Source: UMGS1696 sp964558485
Lineage (GTDB): Bacteria > Bacillota > Clostridia > Oscillospirales > CAG-272
Assembly (NCBI GenBank): GCA_964558485.1
Contig: CAZLED010000002.1
Coordinates: 1 to 64,000 of the forward strand
Direction of reading: 5' to 3'
DNA: 64,000 nucleotides
The notes beneath the pieces were generated by a model. It did not search any database, had not been told where the DNA came from, and saw only the letters and a program-made list of their open reading frames with translations. This document shows, in pieces, positions 44,701 to 51,894 of the stretch. Position 1 is the first letter of the stretch. Every line of letters begins with the position of its first letter. The position numbers and the translations under genes are program-made.

Positions 44701-45326
44701 ACGAGACCACGCCGACCTTCTGTGAAGCCATGTACGATGAAGAATACGCAGAGGCCACCACCAGCACCAGCACGTCTACCGGCAGCAGCTACACCAGCAG
44801 CGGCATTACGGAGACGGAAACGGAGGAAGAGGAAGAAGCCGAAGAGGACTACAGCGATGAGATCATGGTCGCCATTGCCATTGTGGTAGGACTTTTGCTC
44901 CTGTTCTCGTTGGTGGTGTGGATCCTTGGCAAGCGAGCCGAAAAGGCTGCGGCACGACGGGAAGCCCTGATCCGCCAGACCGATGACAGACGAGAGTTTT
45001 CGGCCGGTCGTGTGGACGTACACCAGACGGCACGGGCGCTGATCGACTGCCTCTTTGCGCTGTTCCGGGGACTGGGACTGCCCAACGAGCTGGGTGAGCA
45101 GCCGACGGAATACGCACTGCGGTTGGAAAAGGAGATCGGTTCTCTGTCCACCACGCCGCTTACGGAGATCATGGAGATCATCGAGCGTGAGGAATTCGGC
45201 GGTACGCTGACCTGGCAGGAGCTGCACGCTCTGGGCAAGTGCCTGGAGGATATGTCCAAGGGAGCCTACGCCGGTCTTGGTTGGCGACAGAAGATCCGTA
45301 TGCGGTATCTGCTGGCACTGCTGTGA
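41799..45326 (+). CDS. Multi-pass membrane transglutaminase-like protein with Lys/Ala-rich cytoplasmic segment
   Basis: The 1175-residue protein has about six N-terminal membrane helices (residues 68-270), a Lys/Ala/Arg-rich helical segment (about 280-430), another helix (about 435-455), a long extracytoplasmic region, a transglutaminase core, a last helix (about 1025-1045), and a DUF4129-like cytoplasmic tail. The core has Cys902 (EGYCVHFATS) and His953 (AHAWIEVY). The position of the third catalytic residue reads YETTP, with Glu where Asp is usual. A papain-like amidase or cross-linking role at the cell surface is inferred. The charged segment is far larger than in typical family members. 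GGAGG precedes the ATG. Confidence 0.9.
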   Translation: MNIRWDPAVRSFLRKRRLSWKSKPSRKKTELTLSQKVEKRLTAMQREDRSAEGEAVSVSPEKNMSTLMTVLGWLGRAILLFAILYGTGLFLCDALRLVSLTGKRPISEVVLSTKYLLGVCALYAVFFSACAWNRLTKWLLPILGLGGGFLWLSQASDPLRYLFEALRKTADVALDNLAQIGYTAYVRYSYEGSYTYTNTEALVKLGVAVVLLVFGVFFAIGMLRRTRPILLTLLLALEMVPVFLFNITETNKGLAWLLVSIWGLLCLWFYDVRYAVGQERAIAKAALRREKKAAKKAARLAKKEEKQKRRMQEKLSYLTVLQDGGSRKDAVAARRAFRKAEKKRKLAAKTQAKKLALAKKTEQKEARLSAKKAKKEAKAAVVAKRRAAGDNKEALAALRSGEKAQKNARREQKQTARKSAWVEKRTKLHAANRKIAGGGFAAVLSMVVAVVAIWLPAKAIEENFPIIDAINNRMQIARMYVTAYLMGDDVDLNSLSLYGGVSELNPRTVSFDSPQFTGQRVFTVDSGYASPVYLRSWMGQNYDLETDTWTSADADAVLDYRSRFGSTFTPDSITTAFNGYVYPKSVDVTRFDQYRNLDAYGFRVFQVNVRRTAGSSKLLFVPATMNTNLKLMEYGSIQPVKLKYSAYYDGIYSSRFFGVDDGYSTSSFVPVMKDPALGENLENSIQYYNEALRIAEQIDFIEDSAEQGIYYVDDEDSYTMTNGRDYVTDYSGLVMDFESWAKNELGYKWDGDSLVYRYLAMDDEDREGFLASHKKEMAYREYVYETYTESFGSDVIADLAETILAENGIRMAEPQENFITDSRWVDYESTWFYDLETRTAMPRHDVIMTVIDYLRENYTYSLEPAVPITTVVDEDGNAVEVPDIHYDSDLEAFLMEVKEGYCVHFATSAVGLLRELGFAVRYTEGYIADGFSRSYAADAVARYRTAVRDNDAHAWIEVYYPDMGWVQYETTPTFCEAMYDEEYAEATTSTSTSTGSSYTSSGITETETEEEEEAEEDYSDEIMVAIAIVVGLLLLFSLVVWILGKRAEKAAARREALIRQTDDRREFSAGRVDVHQTARALIDCLFALFRGLGLPNELGEQPTEYALRLEKEIGSLSTTPLTEIMEIIEREEFGGTLTWQELHALGKCLEDMSKGAYAGLGWRQKIRMRYLLALL

Positions 45327-45332
45327 GGATAC

Positions 45333-45370
45333 AAAAATGGACTATCTCTAAAATGAGGTAGTCCATTTTT
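45333..45370 (+). terminator. Terminator of the MoxR-DUF58-transglutaminase operon
   Basis: AAAAATGGACTATCTC pairs with GAGGTAGTCCATTTTT (45333-45348 with 45355-45370, one G-U), a 16-bp stem ending in a T-run. Confidence 0.92.
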
Positions 45371-45440
45371 AAGTAAGAAGTCAGAAGTATGTTTACGTTA
45401 TACTACTTCTGACTTCTTATTTCATACTTCTTACTTTTCG
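45371..45440. repeat. AGTCAGAAGT-type inverted repeat at a convergent gene end
   Basis: AAGAAGTCAGAAGTA (45375-45389) and its perfect complement (45404-45418) form a 15-bp stem. It is flanked by further AAGTAAGAAG / CTTCTTACTT units. The same heptamer-based words flank the terminator at 53200. The right end runs into the stop codon region of the minus-strand lipoprotein gene. Confidence 0.8.
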
Positions 45441-46906
45441 AAAAACATATCCCGTACCTTTTCGTAGTGGCTCATGACGGTGTTTTCCTTTTGCGCCACG
45501 TAGGTCGGCAGTGCGGTGCTGCCCTTCAGGATCTCGGCGGTCTTATATACGAATCCGTTGAAGGCGTCGTACACGAAGCTGAAGTCCAGGCTGCGGCCGT
45601 TGAGCACCAGGTCGATCATGGCAATGGACGCTTCGTCACGGGCGCCCTTGTATTTCAGCACCACATCGTAATACTGGGGCTGTACGGTCTTCCAGGTCTC
45701 GGCCGACAGTGCGGCAAACATGGTCCCCACCAGCTCATCTCGCATAGCGGTCAGCGGAATGGCAGAGGAGCTATAGGAGCCGCCGGCCACGGTATAGTAG
45801 CTGTCCTGTTCCTCGTTATACTTCGGATAGGGAATGATACCGTAGTCAAAGTCGCAGTCTTCCCGATACACCGTCACAGATTCGCCCAGCACGCCGGTGA
45901 CGAAAATGGCAGATTGGCTGATGAACGTATCCTGGTAGCCGATGGTATCCGTGGTCACGTTATAGGAGCCTTGGCTGCCGTACAGCAGTGTCTTCAGCTT
46001 TTCAATGGCATCCACAGAGCGTTCGCTGGTGCCAAAGAGCAGGGTGATCTCGCCGGTCTGGGACATCTCCATGACGTCCAGATCGAAGGAGTACAGGTAG
46101 GCCACGGTGGAGTTGGTCTTTTCGCCGGAGAAGCCGTACAGGTCCCCGTTGCCCACCACGCCGTCGCCGTTCAGATCCTGGTACACGGACGCCACGTTCT
46201 GCAGCAGGTAATCGATGGTCCAGCGGCCTTCGTTGACCACCGTATAGGGATCCTCCATGCCGTTGTCTGCGATCAGGTCCTTGTTGAAGAAGTAGCAATA
46301 GGTGTTGGAGGACAGGGACAGACAGATGTCGCTGGGGATCAGGAACATCTTGTTGTTGATGGTCAGATTGCCCACAGCCACCTGGGGATACCAGGGCTTG
46401 CTGAAATCGATATTCAGTTCCTTGGCGTTGCGAAAAATGCCCTGAACCGCATATTTGCCGGTGTACATGGTGTGTCCCATGTAGAGGTCGTATTCATCGT
46501 TGCCGGCCAGAACAGAGTTTTTGATGTCCATGGCAAGCTGCTCCTCGGCGCCTACGTTGTGGACGATCTTGGCATTGAACCGATCCTCCACGTTCATGTT
46601 CCGGTTGTAGACGGCATCGTTCAGCACGTCCCCGGTCAGCTCCTCCACGTACTGGAATTCCGCATACCGCTCCTGGTACAGCATCCGGTAGTCCTCGCCA
46701 CCGAAGTCGTGTTCGCCCAGACCATCGTCGATGCGCTTCCGGGCTTCCAGGGAGTCGGTCTCTTCTTCGGTTTCTGTGGCAGCAGGCGTGGTATCGGCGG
46801 TGGTGACTGCTGTGGTTTCGTTTTCCGTCTGTCCGCACGCCGCAAAGGACGTGGAGACCAGCAGTGCTGCAAGCAGCAAAATGAGGCTGTGTTTTCCGTT
46901 TTTCAT
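45431..46906 (-). CDS. Extracellular solute-binding lipoprotein, paralogue 3
   Basis: The 491-residue protein has a lipobox (FAACG), a Thr-rich linker, and the shared family blocks: LTGDVLNDAVYNRNMNVEDRF, the calcium-type loop DLNGDGVVGNGD, and DFDYGIIPYPKYNEEQDSYY. AAAGGAG supports the ATG at 46904-46906. It is not next to a glycosidase; instead it is followed upstream by a YhcG-type nuclease gene 73 bases away and, beyond that, a broken fourth paralogue, which suggests an original tandem pair of lipoproteins split by insertion. Confidence 0.85.
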   Translation of the reverse strand: MKNGKHSLILLLAALLVSTSFAACGQTENETTAVTTADTTPAATETEEETDSLEARKRIDDGLGEHDFGGEDYRMLYQERYAEFQYVEELTGDVLNDAVYNRNMNVEDRFNAKIVHNVGAEEQLAMDIKNSVLAGNDEYDLYMGHTMYTGKYAVQGIFRNAKELNIDFSKPWYPQVAVGNLTINNKMFLIPSDICLSLSSNTYCYFFNKDLIADNGMEDPYTVVNEGRWTIDYLLQNVASVYQDLNGDGVVGNGDLYGFSGEKTNSTVAYLYSFDLDVMEMSQTGEITLLFGTSERSVDAIEKLKTLLYGSQGSYNVTTDTIGYQDTFISQSAIFVTGVLGESVTVYREDCDFDYGIIPYPKYNEEQDSYYTVAGGSYSSSAIPLTAMRDELVGTMFAALSAETWKTVQPQYYDVVLKYKGARDEASIAMIDLVLNGRSLDFSFVYDAFNGFVYKTAEILKGSTALPTYVAQKENTVMSHYEKVRDMFFEK

Positions 46907-46979
46907 ACAGGTGCTCCTTTTGGGAAAGATGATATGGATACGACAAGAAGGCAGGCGGCTTACCACGGGTTTTTGCATA

Positions 46980-48095
46980 TTAAGGGTTTTCCGGATGCGG
47001 TGTATCTCCGATGAGACCGGCGTCATCCTGAGGTCGCATGGTATTCTTACTATGCCATTTTTCCAGCACAGTCTCCACCTGCCGGATCAGCTGCGCTTTG
47101 TCTGGCATGTATAGCACATAGCGAGATGCAAAAATGTTGTTGGACAAACCACCCAAGGCGTATTCCGCTGTAATGCTGTCCTTGTCAGTACAGAGAATGA
47201 TGCCGATAGGAGGATTGTCGTTCGCATCGTTCACCTCTGATGCATAATAGTTCAGATACATATTGATCTGCCCGGCAGCTTCCGGCGTCAACTTTGTTGT
47301 TTTCAGCTCGATCAGCACGTAGGCACGAAGGATCTTATTATAAAATACCATGTCTACATAGTAATGGGTGTTGTGTAGCGTTACCCGTTGCTGTGTGCCC
47401 ACGAACATAAAACCACGTCCCAGTTCCAGCAGAAACTTCTCGATTTGCTGTACCAATGCCCGTTCCAGATCACTTTCTAAGAAAGGTCTATCCTCGGGCA
47501 GACCCAGAAATTCAAATACATACGGATCCCGGATCATGTCCACTGGCGTAGAAATTTCATTGCCGTGCAGTGCCAAGGATAGTACCTGTTCTTTGTTTGA
47601 ATCTCCACGGGACAAAAGCAGACGTTCAAATAAGGAGCTGTCGATCTGCCGTTTCAACTCCCGTACGGACCAGTTTGCCTGGATCGCTTCTTTTTCGTAA
47701 AAGCTGCGTCGGTCTGCATCAGAGATGGACAAAAGCTCACAGTAATGCGACCAACTCAATTTGCCAGACACTGTCTGGCATTTCGAATAGGTCAAATAGA
47801 ATTGTCGCATATATTGCAGATTGGCTCTTGAGAATCCTTTGCCAAATTCCTGCGTCAAAGCTTTGGAAAGGGCCTTTAGGGTTTGCTTGCCGTAGTCGGC
47901 CCGTTCCGGACAGGTCTGTTCATGCTCACAGATAATGCGGCCGATATGCCAATAGGTATGCAAAAGCTCGTGATTGACCTGCCGAGCCACATTGCTGCGT
48001 GCCGCAAGCAAAAGGCTTCCGATCTCCTGCACGATAGAGGTGATCTCTTCTGTAGGTTCTGAATGCTTATATTCCAAATGTGTACTGCCTTTCAT
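46980..48095 (-). CDS. YhcG / DUF1016 family PD-(D/E)XK nuclease-like protein
   Basis: The protein (371 residues from ATG 48095, or 390 from ATG 48152) has the DUF1016 N-terminal helical domain (HTYWHIGRIICEHEQ...YGKQTLKALSKAL) and a C-terminal PD-(D/E)XK nuclease core with VDMVFYNKILRAYVLIELKT. Members are common on mobile and defence-associated DNA, and no reaction is firmly established for most. The base composition looks more AT-rich than neighbouring genes, consistent with transfer. The ribosome site is poor for both starts. A 13-bp inverted repeat surrounds the region between them. Confidence 0.85.
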   Translation of the reverse strand: MKGSTHLEYKHSEPTEEITSIVQEIGSLLLAARSNVARQVNHELLHTYWHIGRIICEHEQTCPERADYGKQTLKALSKALTQEFGKGFSRANLQYMRQFYLTYSKCQTVSGKLSWSHYCELLSISDADRRSFYEKEAIQANWSVRELKRQIDSSLFERLLLSRGDSNKEQVLSLALHGNEISTPVDMIRDPYVFEFLGLPEDRPFLESDLERALVQQIEKFLLELGRGFMFVGTQQRVTLHNTHYYVDMVFYNKILRAYVLIELKTTKLTPEAAGQINMYLNYYASEVNDANDNPPIGIILCTDKDSITAEYALGGLSNNIFASRYVLYMPDKAQLIRQVETVLEKWHSKNTMRPQDDAGLIGDTPHPENP

Positions 48096-48115
48096 CGGGT
48101 ACTTTTCTAAGGCAC

Positions 48116-48199
48116 CACCGCACAGTTCACGGCTAACGCCTTGATGGCACATCTGCTTGCATCTTTTCGGCGCATCTGTACCATCAGAACTGTGCGGTG
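48116..48199. repeat. 13-bp inverted repeat at the YhcG gene start
   Basis: CACCGCACAGTTC (48116-48128) and GAACTGTGCGGTG (48187-48199) are perfect complements separated by 58 bases. The element covers the upstream candidate start of the YhcG gene and abuts the broken lipoprotein gene. It could be an mRNA leader hairpin or the trace of an insertion end; no partner copy was found elsewhere in the window. Confidence 0.6.
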
Positions 48200-48252
48200 T
48201 CGCCTTCAGTGAAAATGGCGGCGTTATCTGCCCACGGATTTTCTTGCTTCCC

Positions 48253-49213
48253 TTACGAATTCAGCTTGTTGAAGCCGTCCAGCACTTCCTGCAGTGCGGT
48301 TTCCTGTGCGACCTTGTTGGAGGCAAGGAAGGAGGCGATGCTTTCGTTGCCCTTGCCCATTTCGGCATACAGGGCGTCACTGAACTTGGTGCCCACGATC
48401 TTGATCACGTAGGAGATGCTGTCGTGGATCAGGTCCAGCATAGCGGCGGATTCCTCGTCCCGTGCGGACTTGCCCTTCAGCATGGTGTCAAAGTAGGCCG
48501 GCAGCAGCTCCACACTGGAGTAATACGCCATTTCCTCCATGACCGTGCCGGCAAAGGTTTGGTCGCCAACGGTCACCGGTACAAGCAGTGCATGGGCATT
48601 GGGGCTGACGTTCCAGTATTTCTCCTGATCGACGCTGTACTTGGGAGAGGGCAGGATACCAAAGTCCGTGTCCATTTCCCGCATAGCAGCCGTGCTGGCC
48701 AGTGTACCGCCAAGCCTTGGTCAGGTCGATGGCAGGCATATCGTACAGGTCGATGCAGTAGTTCTGTACCACCAGGCTCATGATGTTGGTCAGATCCACA
48801 AAGGTCATATGGGCAAAATCGTCCCCGGCTGCGATGTTGGATTTGATCTGGGACAGGGTGCCTTCGTTGACGGTGATCACACAGCCCAGCTTTTCCTCCG
48901 TGCTGACACAGCGGTTGTACATGGCATCGTTCAGGGCATCCCCGGTGGTCTCCTCCGGATAGATGGCGGTGCTGACGTATTTGCCTTCGTTGTAGTAGCC
49001 GTTCAGGATCACATATTCCTGTCCGTTAAAATTGTCTGTGAACGCCGGCGGTACACGAGTGGGATCGGTGGTTTCGACCGGTGCGGTGTCCTCCGTGCCC
49101 ACTTGTTCGCCATTTGACGAATGCGTTTCCTTGGTGTCGCTTTCTCCGCAGGACGGCAGAACGGAAGCACAGAGCAGTGCTGCCAAAAGTAATGGAAGGA
49201 TATGTTTTTTCAT
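48253..49213 (-). pseudogene. Solute-binding lipoprotein paralogue 4, broken by internal deletion
   Basis: The N-terminal part starts at ATG 49211-49213 (AAGGAG) with a lipobox (LPSCG) and runs to PAIDLTKAW near 48712. The C-terminal part, in another frame, resumes at GTLASTAAMREMDTDFGILPSPKYSVDQEKYW and continues to the normal end. By comparison with the other paralogues, roughly 150-200 codons between the two lobes, including the calcium-type loop, have been lost, and the junction shifts the frame. The rest is well preserved, so the event looks recent. No function is expected. Confidence 0.85.
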
Positions 49214-49595
49214 ACGAGATACTCCTTTTTCACCCAATGGGTCTGATTATAAAATACAGAGATAGAATAGCACATTCTCATGAACCGGAAAACGGATAGC
49301 GATGAACAAATTGTAAACATTGGGAGACTATCGTGTAGAAAAAACGCCGATCCCACAGAACCGACGCTTTCGGAAAATAGTTGCGATGGATAGCCGTGAT
49401 CGTTGGGGAATAAAGGGCCTTGGTCTTCGTGGCAGCGTGGACGGTCTGTGCAAGTACCAGTGGTGATGCTCTATCGGAATGGTGCATAGGATGTCGCCTG
49501 CGTTGGGAAAACTACAGCAGGATGGCAGGGTACACAAAAGTTGGCTGGGAAAGGGGAACGCCCGCTTTTCCTATGACAGATTGCTGCATATTGGC
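49214..49595. other. Gene-free region upstream of the ATPase gene
   Basis: No gene, tRNA or known RNA is recognised. A TATAAT on the minus strand close to the broken lipoprotein start may be a remnant of its promoter. Short frames in this region have no ribosome sites and no family resemblance. Confidence 0.4.
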
Positions 49596-49624
49596 TTGAC
49601 GAAACCGGAAAAGCATGCTATAAT
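49596..49624 (+). promoter_or_regulatory. Promoter of the ATPase-nuclease pair
   Basis: TTGACG (49596-49601), 17 bases, TATAAT (49619-49624): one base from consensus. The leader is about 65 bases and ends in GAGGT before the ATG. Confidence 0.85.
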
Positions 49625-49696
49625 ACTGATACTGCAAGGACGGGGGAACAATATAGCTGCGACCGAAAGAACGAGTTTAGAAAAAGAGGTACTGCC

Positions 49697-50722
49697 ATGC
49701 GATATGGAATAGATTCGCTTCAACTTGCCAATTTTGGACAGATCGGCACTGCTGCGTTTGACCATTTTTCCGGCATCAATCTGATCATTGGCGAGAACGG
49801 GACCGGAAAGACCTGCCTTTTGAAGGCCTTATATGCAGCAGTCCGTTCTATGGAAGAATATGAGCGGGGAGACGATGTGCGTTCTATTGGAGAGATCTTA
49901 GCCGAGAAACTGCGCTGGACCTTCCAGGTGGAGAAATTAGGAGATCTTGTGACCAAAGGAGCTGCCGAGCCGCTGCAATTTTCCATGACGATGCGGGAGC
50001 AGAAATTTGTCTATCAGTTTGGGCAGGACTGCACCCGAAAGCTGACCAATATACAGCCGGTACAGCCAAAGGGTGGGAATTCTGTCTGCATCCCGGCGAA
50101 AGAGGTACTGTCGCTGTTTCCAGTCATTTTGAAATCCAGGGACGTAGATCGATCCTTTGGCTTTGACGATACGTACTATGACCTTGCCCGTGCCTTACAA
50201 ATACCGCCGACCCGTGGAAAAAACTATTCTGCCTTTTCCCAGTCCAGAAAGCTTGTGGCCGATGTGATCGATGGCAAGGTGGACTACGATACCGAAACAG
50301 GAAAATGGTTTTACAAAAACAGCCGGAACCAGAAATTTTCCATTGGGGCAACGTCTGAGGGGGTCAAAAAGATCGCCATTATGGACAGGCTATTGGCAAA
50401 CGGTTACTTAGACAAAAATTCGATCCTGTTCATCGATGAGCTCGAATCTGCTCTACACCCGGAGGCGATATGTAAATTTCTCGATATGATCGATACCATT
50501 TCTCGAAATATGGGCATCCAATTCTTTATCACGAGCCATTCCTATTTTGTGATCAAAAAGCTGTATCTGCTTGCTCTGCAAAACGGTGGAAATGTCACCT
50601 GTATTTCTTTGAGCAAAGGAAATGCACCTGTGCTCTCCGATATGTCCCTTGGAATGCCAAAAAACTCCATCATAGATACCTCCATTCGCCTGTATGAGGA
50701 AGAGATCGATGAGGTACTGTGA
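49697..50722 (+). CDS. OLD/AAA-type ATPase (ABC-like fold)
   Basis: The 341-residue protein has Walker A IIGENGTGKTCLLKAL (residues 30-45) right after the family's NFGQIG strand, Walker B SILFIDELESALHPEA near residues 242-258, and a FFITSHSYFVIKKL switch strand. It is the compact AAA_15/AAA_21 class without an attached TOPRIM nuclease. It overlaps the next gene (TGATG), so the products are made together. ATPases of this kind power two-gene phage-defence systems such as Septu and PARIS, where the partner is a nuclease. It lies in a more AT-rich island next to a YhcG gene. The defence role is an inference. Confidence 0.85.
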   Translation: MRYGIDSLQLANFGQIGTAAFDHFSGINLIIGENGTGKTCLLKALYAAVRSMEEYERGDDVRSIGEILAEKLRWTFQVEKLGDLVTKGAAEPLQFSMTMREQKFVYQFGQDCTRKLTNIQPVQPKGGNSVCIPAKEVLSLFPVILKSRDVDRSFGFDDTYYDLARALQIPPTRGKNYSAFSQSRKLVADVIDGKVDYDTETGKWFYKNSRNQKFSIGATSEGVKKIAIMDRLLANGYLDKNSILFIDELESALHPEAICKFLDMIDTISRNMGIQFFITSHSYFVIKKLYLLALQNGGNVTCISLSKGNAPVLSDMSLGMPKNSIIDTSIRLYEEEIDEVL

Positions 50723-51252
50723 TGCAGAAGAAGATCATCATAGAATCGGGGATGCAGTTTGGTCCATACGACAGGGACGATCTGTTTTCTATAGAGAAGA
50801 GCGACCAATATCTATCCTGTGATACGAAATCTGTATGTTCGTGCGAGTTTTTGCTGCGACACAAAGGGAAGCTGCTGTTTGTGGAAGCGAAGACCTCCTG
50901 TCCCAATTATGAAGGGAAGGATGCCTCTGCGGAAAAGAAAAAGAAATATGATGCGTATGTTGACGAGATCACCAAAAAGATGCGGCATTCCCTCATGTTG
51001 TACGGTGCGATGCTGGCAGGTCGTCACACTATGGAAACGGTCGGCGAAAACATCGTTAGATTGGATATGGCAAAAACAGAGATCGTCCTTGTGTTGGTCG
51101 TAAAGGATGCAGAAGCATCGTGGCTGGTTCCCTATGTGGATGTATTTCGAGAAAAGCTGCGTCCGGAGATGTGTATGTGGCATATTCGTTCCTTCATGGT
51201 GATAAACGAAGCTGCTGCCATACGTCGTGGACTCACAGAAGTACAACCATAA
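50722..51252 (+). CDS. Predicted PD-(D/E)XK-like partner of the ATPase
   Basis: The 176-residue protein is not a family I recognise. A beta-hairpin LLRHKGKLLFVEAKTS contains Glu55-x-Lys57, the E-x-K half of a PD-(D/E)XK nuclease centre, with Asp34 or Glu42 as candidate first acid. A Lys-rich helix (ASAEKKKKYDAYVDEITKKM) follows, then a strand-rich C-terminal half (EIVLVLVVKD). The ATG is preceded by GAGGT and overlaps the ATPase stop. The gene appears only as the second member of this unit, so it is probably the effector or DNA-binding subunit. Confidence 0.7.
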   Translation: MQKKIIIESGMQFGPYDRDDLFSIEKSDQYLSCDTKSVCSCEFLLRHKGKLLFVEAKTSCPNYEGKDASAEKKKKYDAYVDEITKKMRHSLMLYGAMLAGRHTMETVGENIVRLDMAKTEIVLVLVVKDAEASWLVPYVDVFREKLRPEMCMWHIRSFMVINEAAAIRRGLTEVQP

Positions 51253-51292
51253 AAAAATTTACACAAAATCCCATTTTTTCGCAGACCGGGGA

Positions 51293-51321
51293 TGTACAAA
51301 CGGGAAAAAATATGGTATACT
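51293..51321 (+). promoter_or_regulatory. Promoter of the Mini-RNase III gene
   Basis: TGTACA (51293-51298), 17 bases, TATACT (51316-51321) with TGG ahead of the -10 box. The leader contains a 9-bp GTACCTGTG/CACAGGTAC hairpin (51328-51368), without a T-run, before the AAGGAAA ribosome site. Confidence 0.65.
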
Positions 51322-51395
51322 AATTCCGTACCTGTGCATCCTCTCTTTTTGTGCGGTTACACAGGTACGTATGTCAAACGATAAGGAAACAAAAC

Positions 51396-51800
51396 ATGAT
51401 AGAAAAATGCATGGAAGGGAAGGATCCCTTTCAGATGTCGGCGGCTTCTCTGGCGTACCTGGGAGATGCTGTCTACGAGATCCAGGTGCGTACCGCTCTG
51501 GTGGCAGCCGGTGTGCAGCGTCCCAGCGTAGCCTCGCTCCGGTACGTGACCGCCACGGCCCAGTGTCAGGTGGTGGACAAGCTTCTGCCACACCTGAATG
51601 AGAAAGAAGCGGACATCTATCGCCGGGGCCGGAACTGCGTCCACAATATGCCACCGAAAAGCTGCACCATGGCAGAATACCGTCGGGCCACGGGACTGGA
51701 AGCACTGTTTGGCTACCTGTGGCTTTGTGGTGATACCGCACGGCTGGCAGAGCTCTGCAGCATTGGTTTTGCCGGGACAGAGCTGGCTTTGGAAACCTGA
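51396..51800 (+). CDS. mrnC: Mini-ribonuclease III
   Basis: A 134-residue RNase III catalytic domain without the double-stranded RNA-binding domain. In Firmicutes it trims 23S rRNA precursors. The signature LAYLGDAVYEIQVR (residues 18-31), which holds the conserved Asp and Glu for metal binding, and EALFGYLWLCGD near the end are clear. The ATG at 51396 follows AAGGAAAC, and an upstream in-frame start lacks a ribosome site. It is followed 94 bases later by homoserine dehydrogenase rather than by the cysS or rlmB genes often found nearby. Confidence 0.93.
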   Translation: MIEKCMEGKDPFQMSAASLAYLGDAVYEIQVRTALVAAGVQRPSVASLRYVTATAQCQVVDKLLPHLNEKEADIYRRGRNCVHNMPPKSCTMAEYRRATGLEALFGYLWLCGDTARLAELCSIGFAGTELALET

Positions 51801-51894
51801 ATACATTTACACAGGAAGACGATCCCGGAGAGAAAAACGGTCGCCTGTCCTGCGCACCTGCATCAAAATAACACTCGAATAGAGGGAGTAGAAT

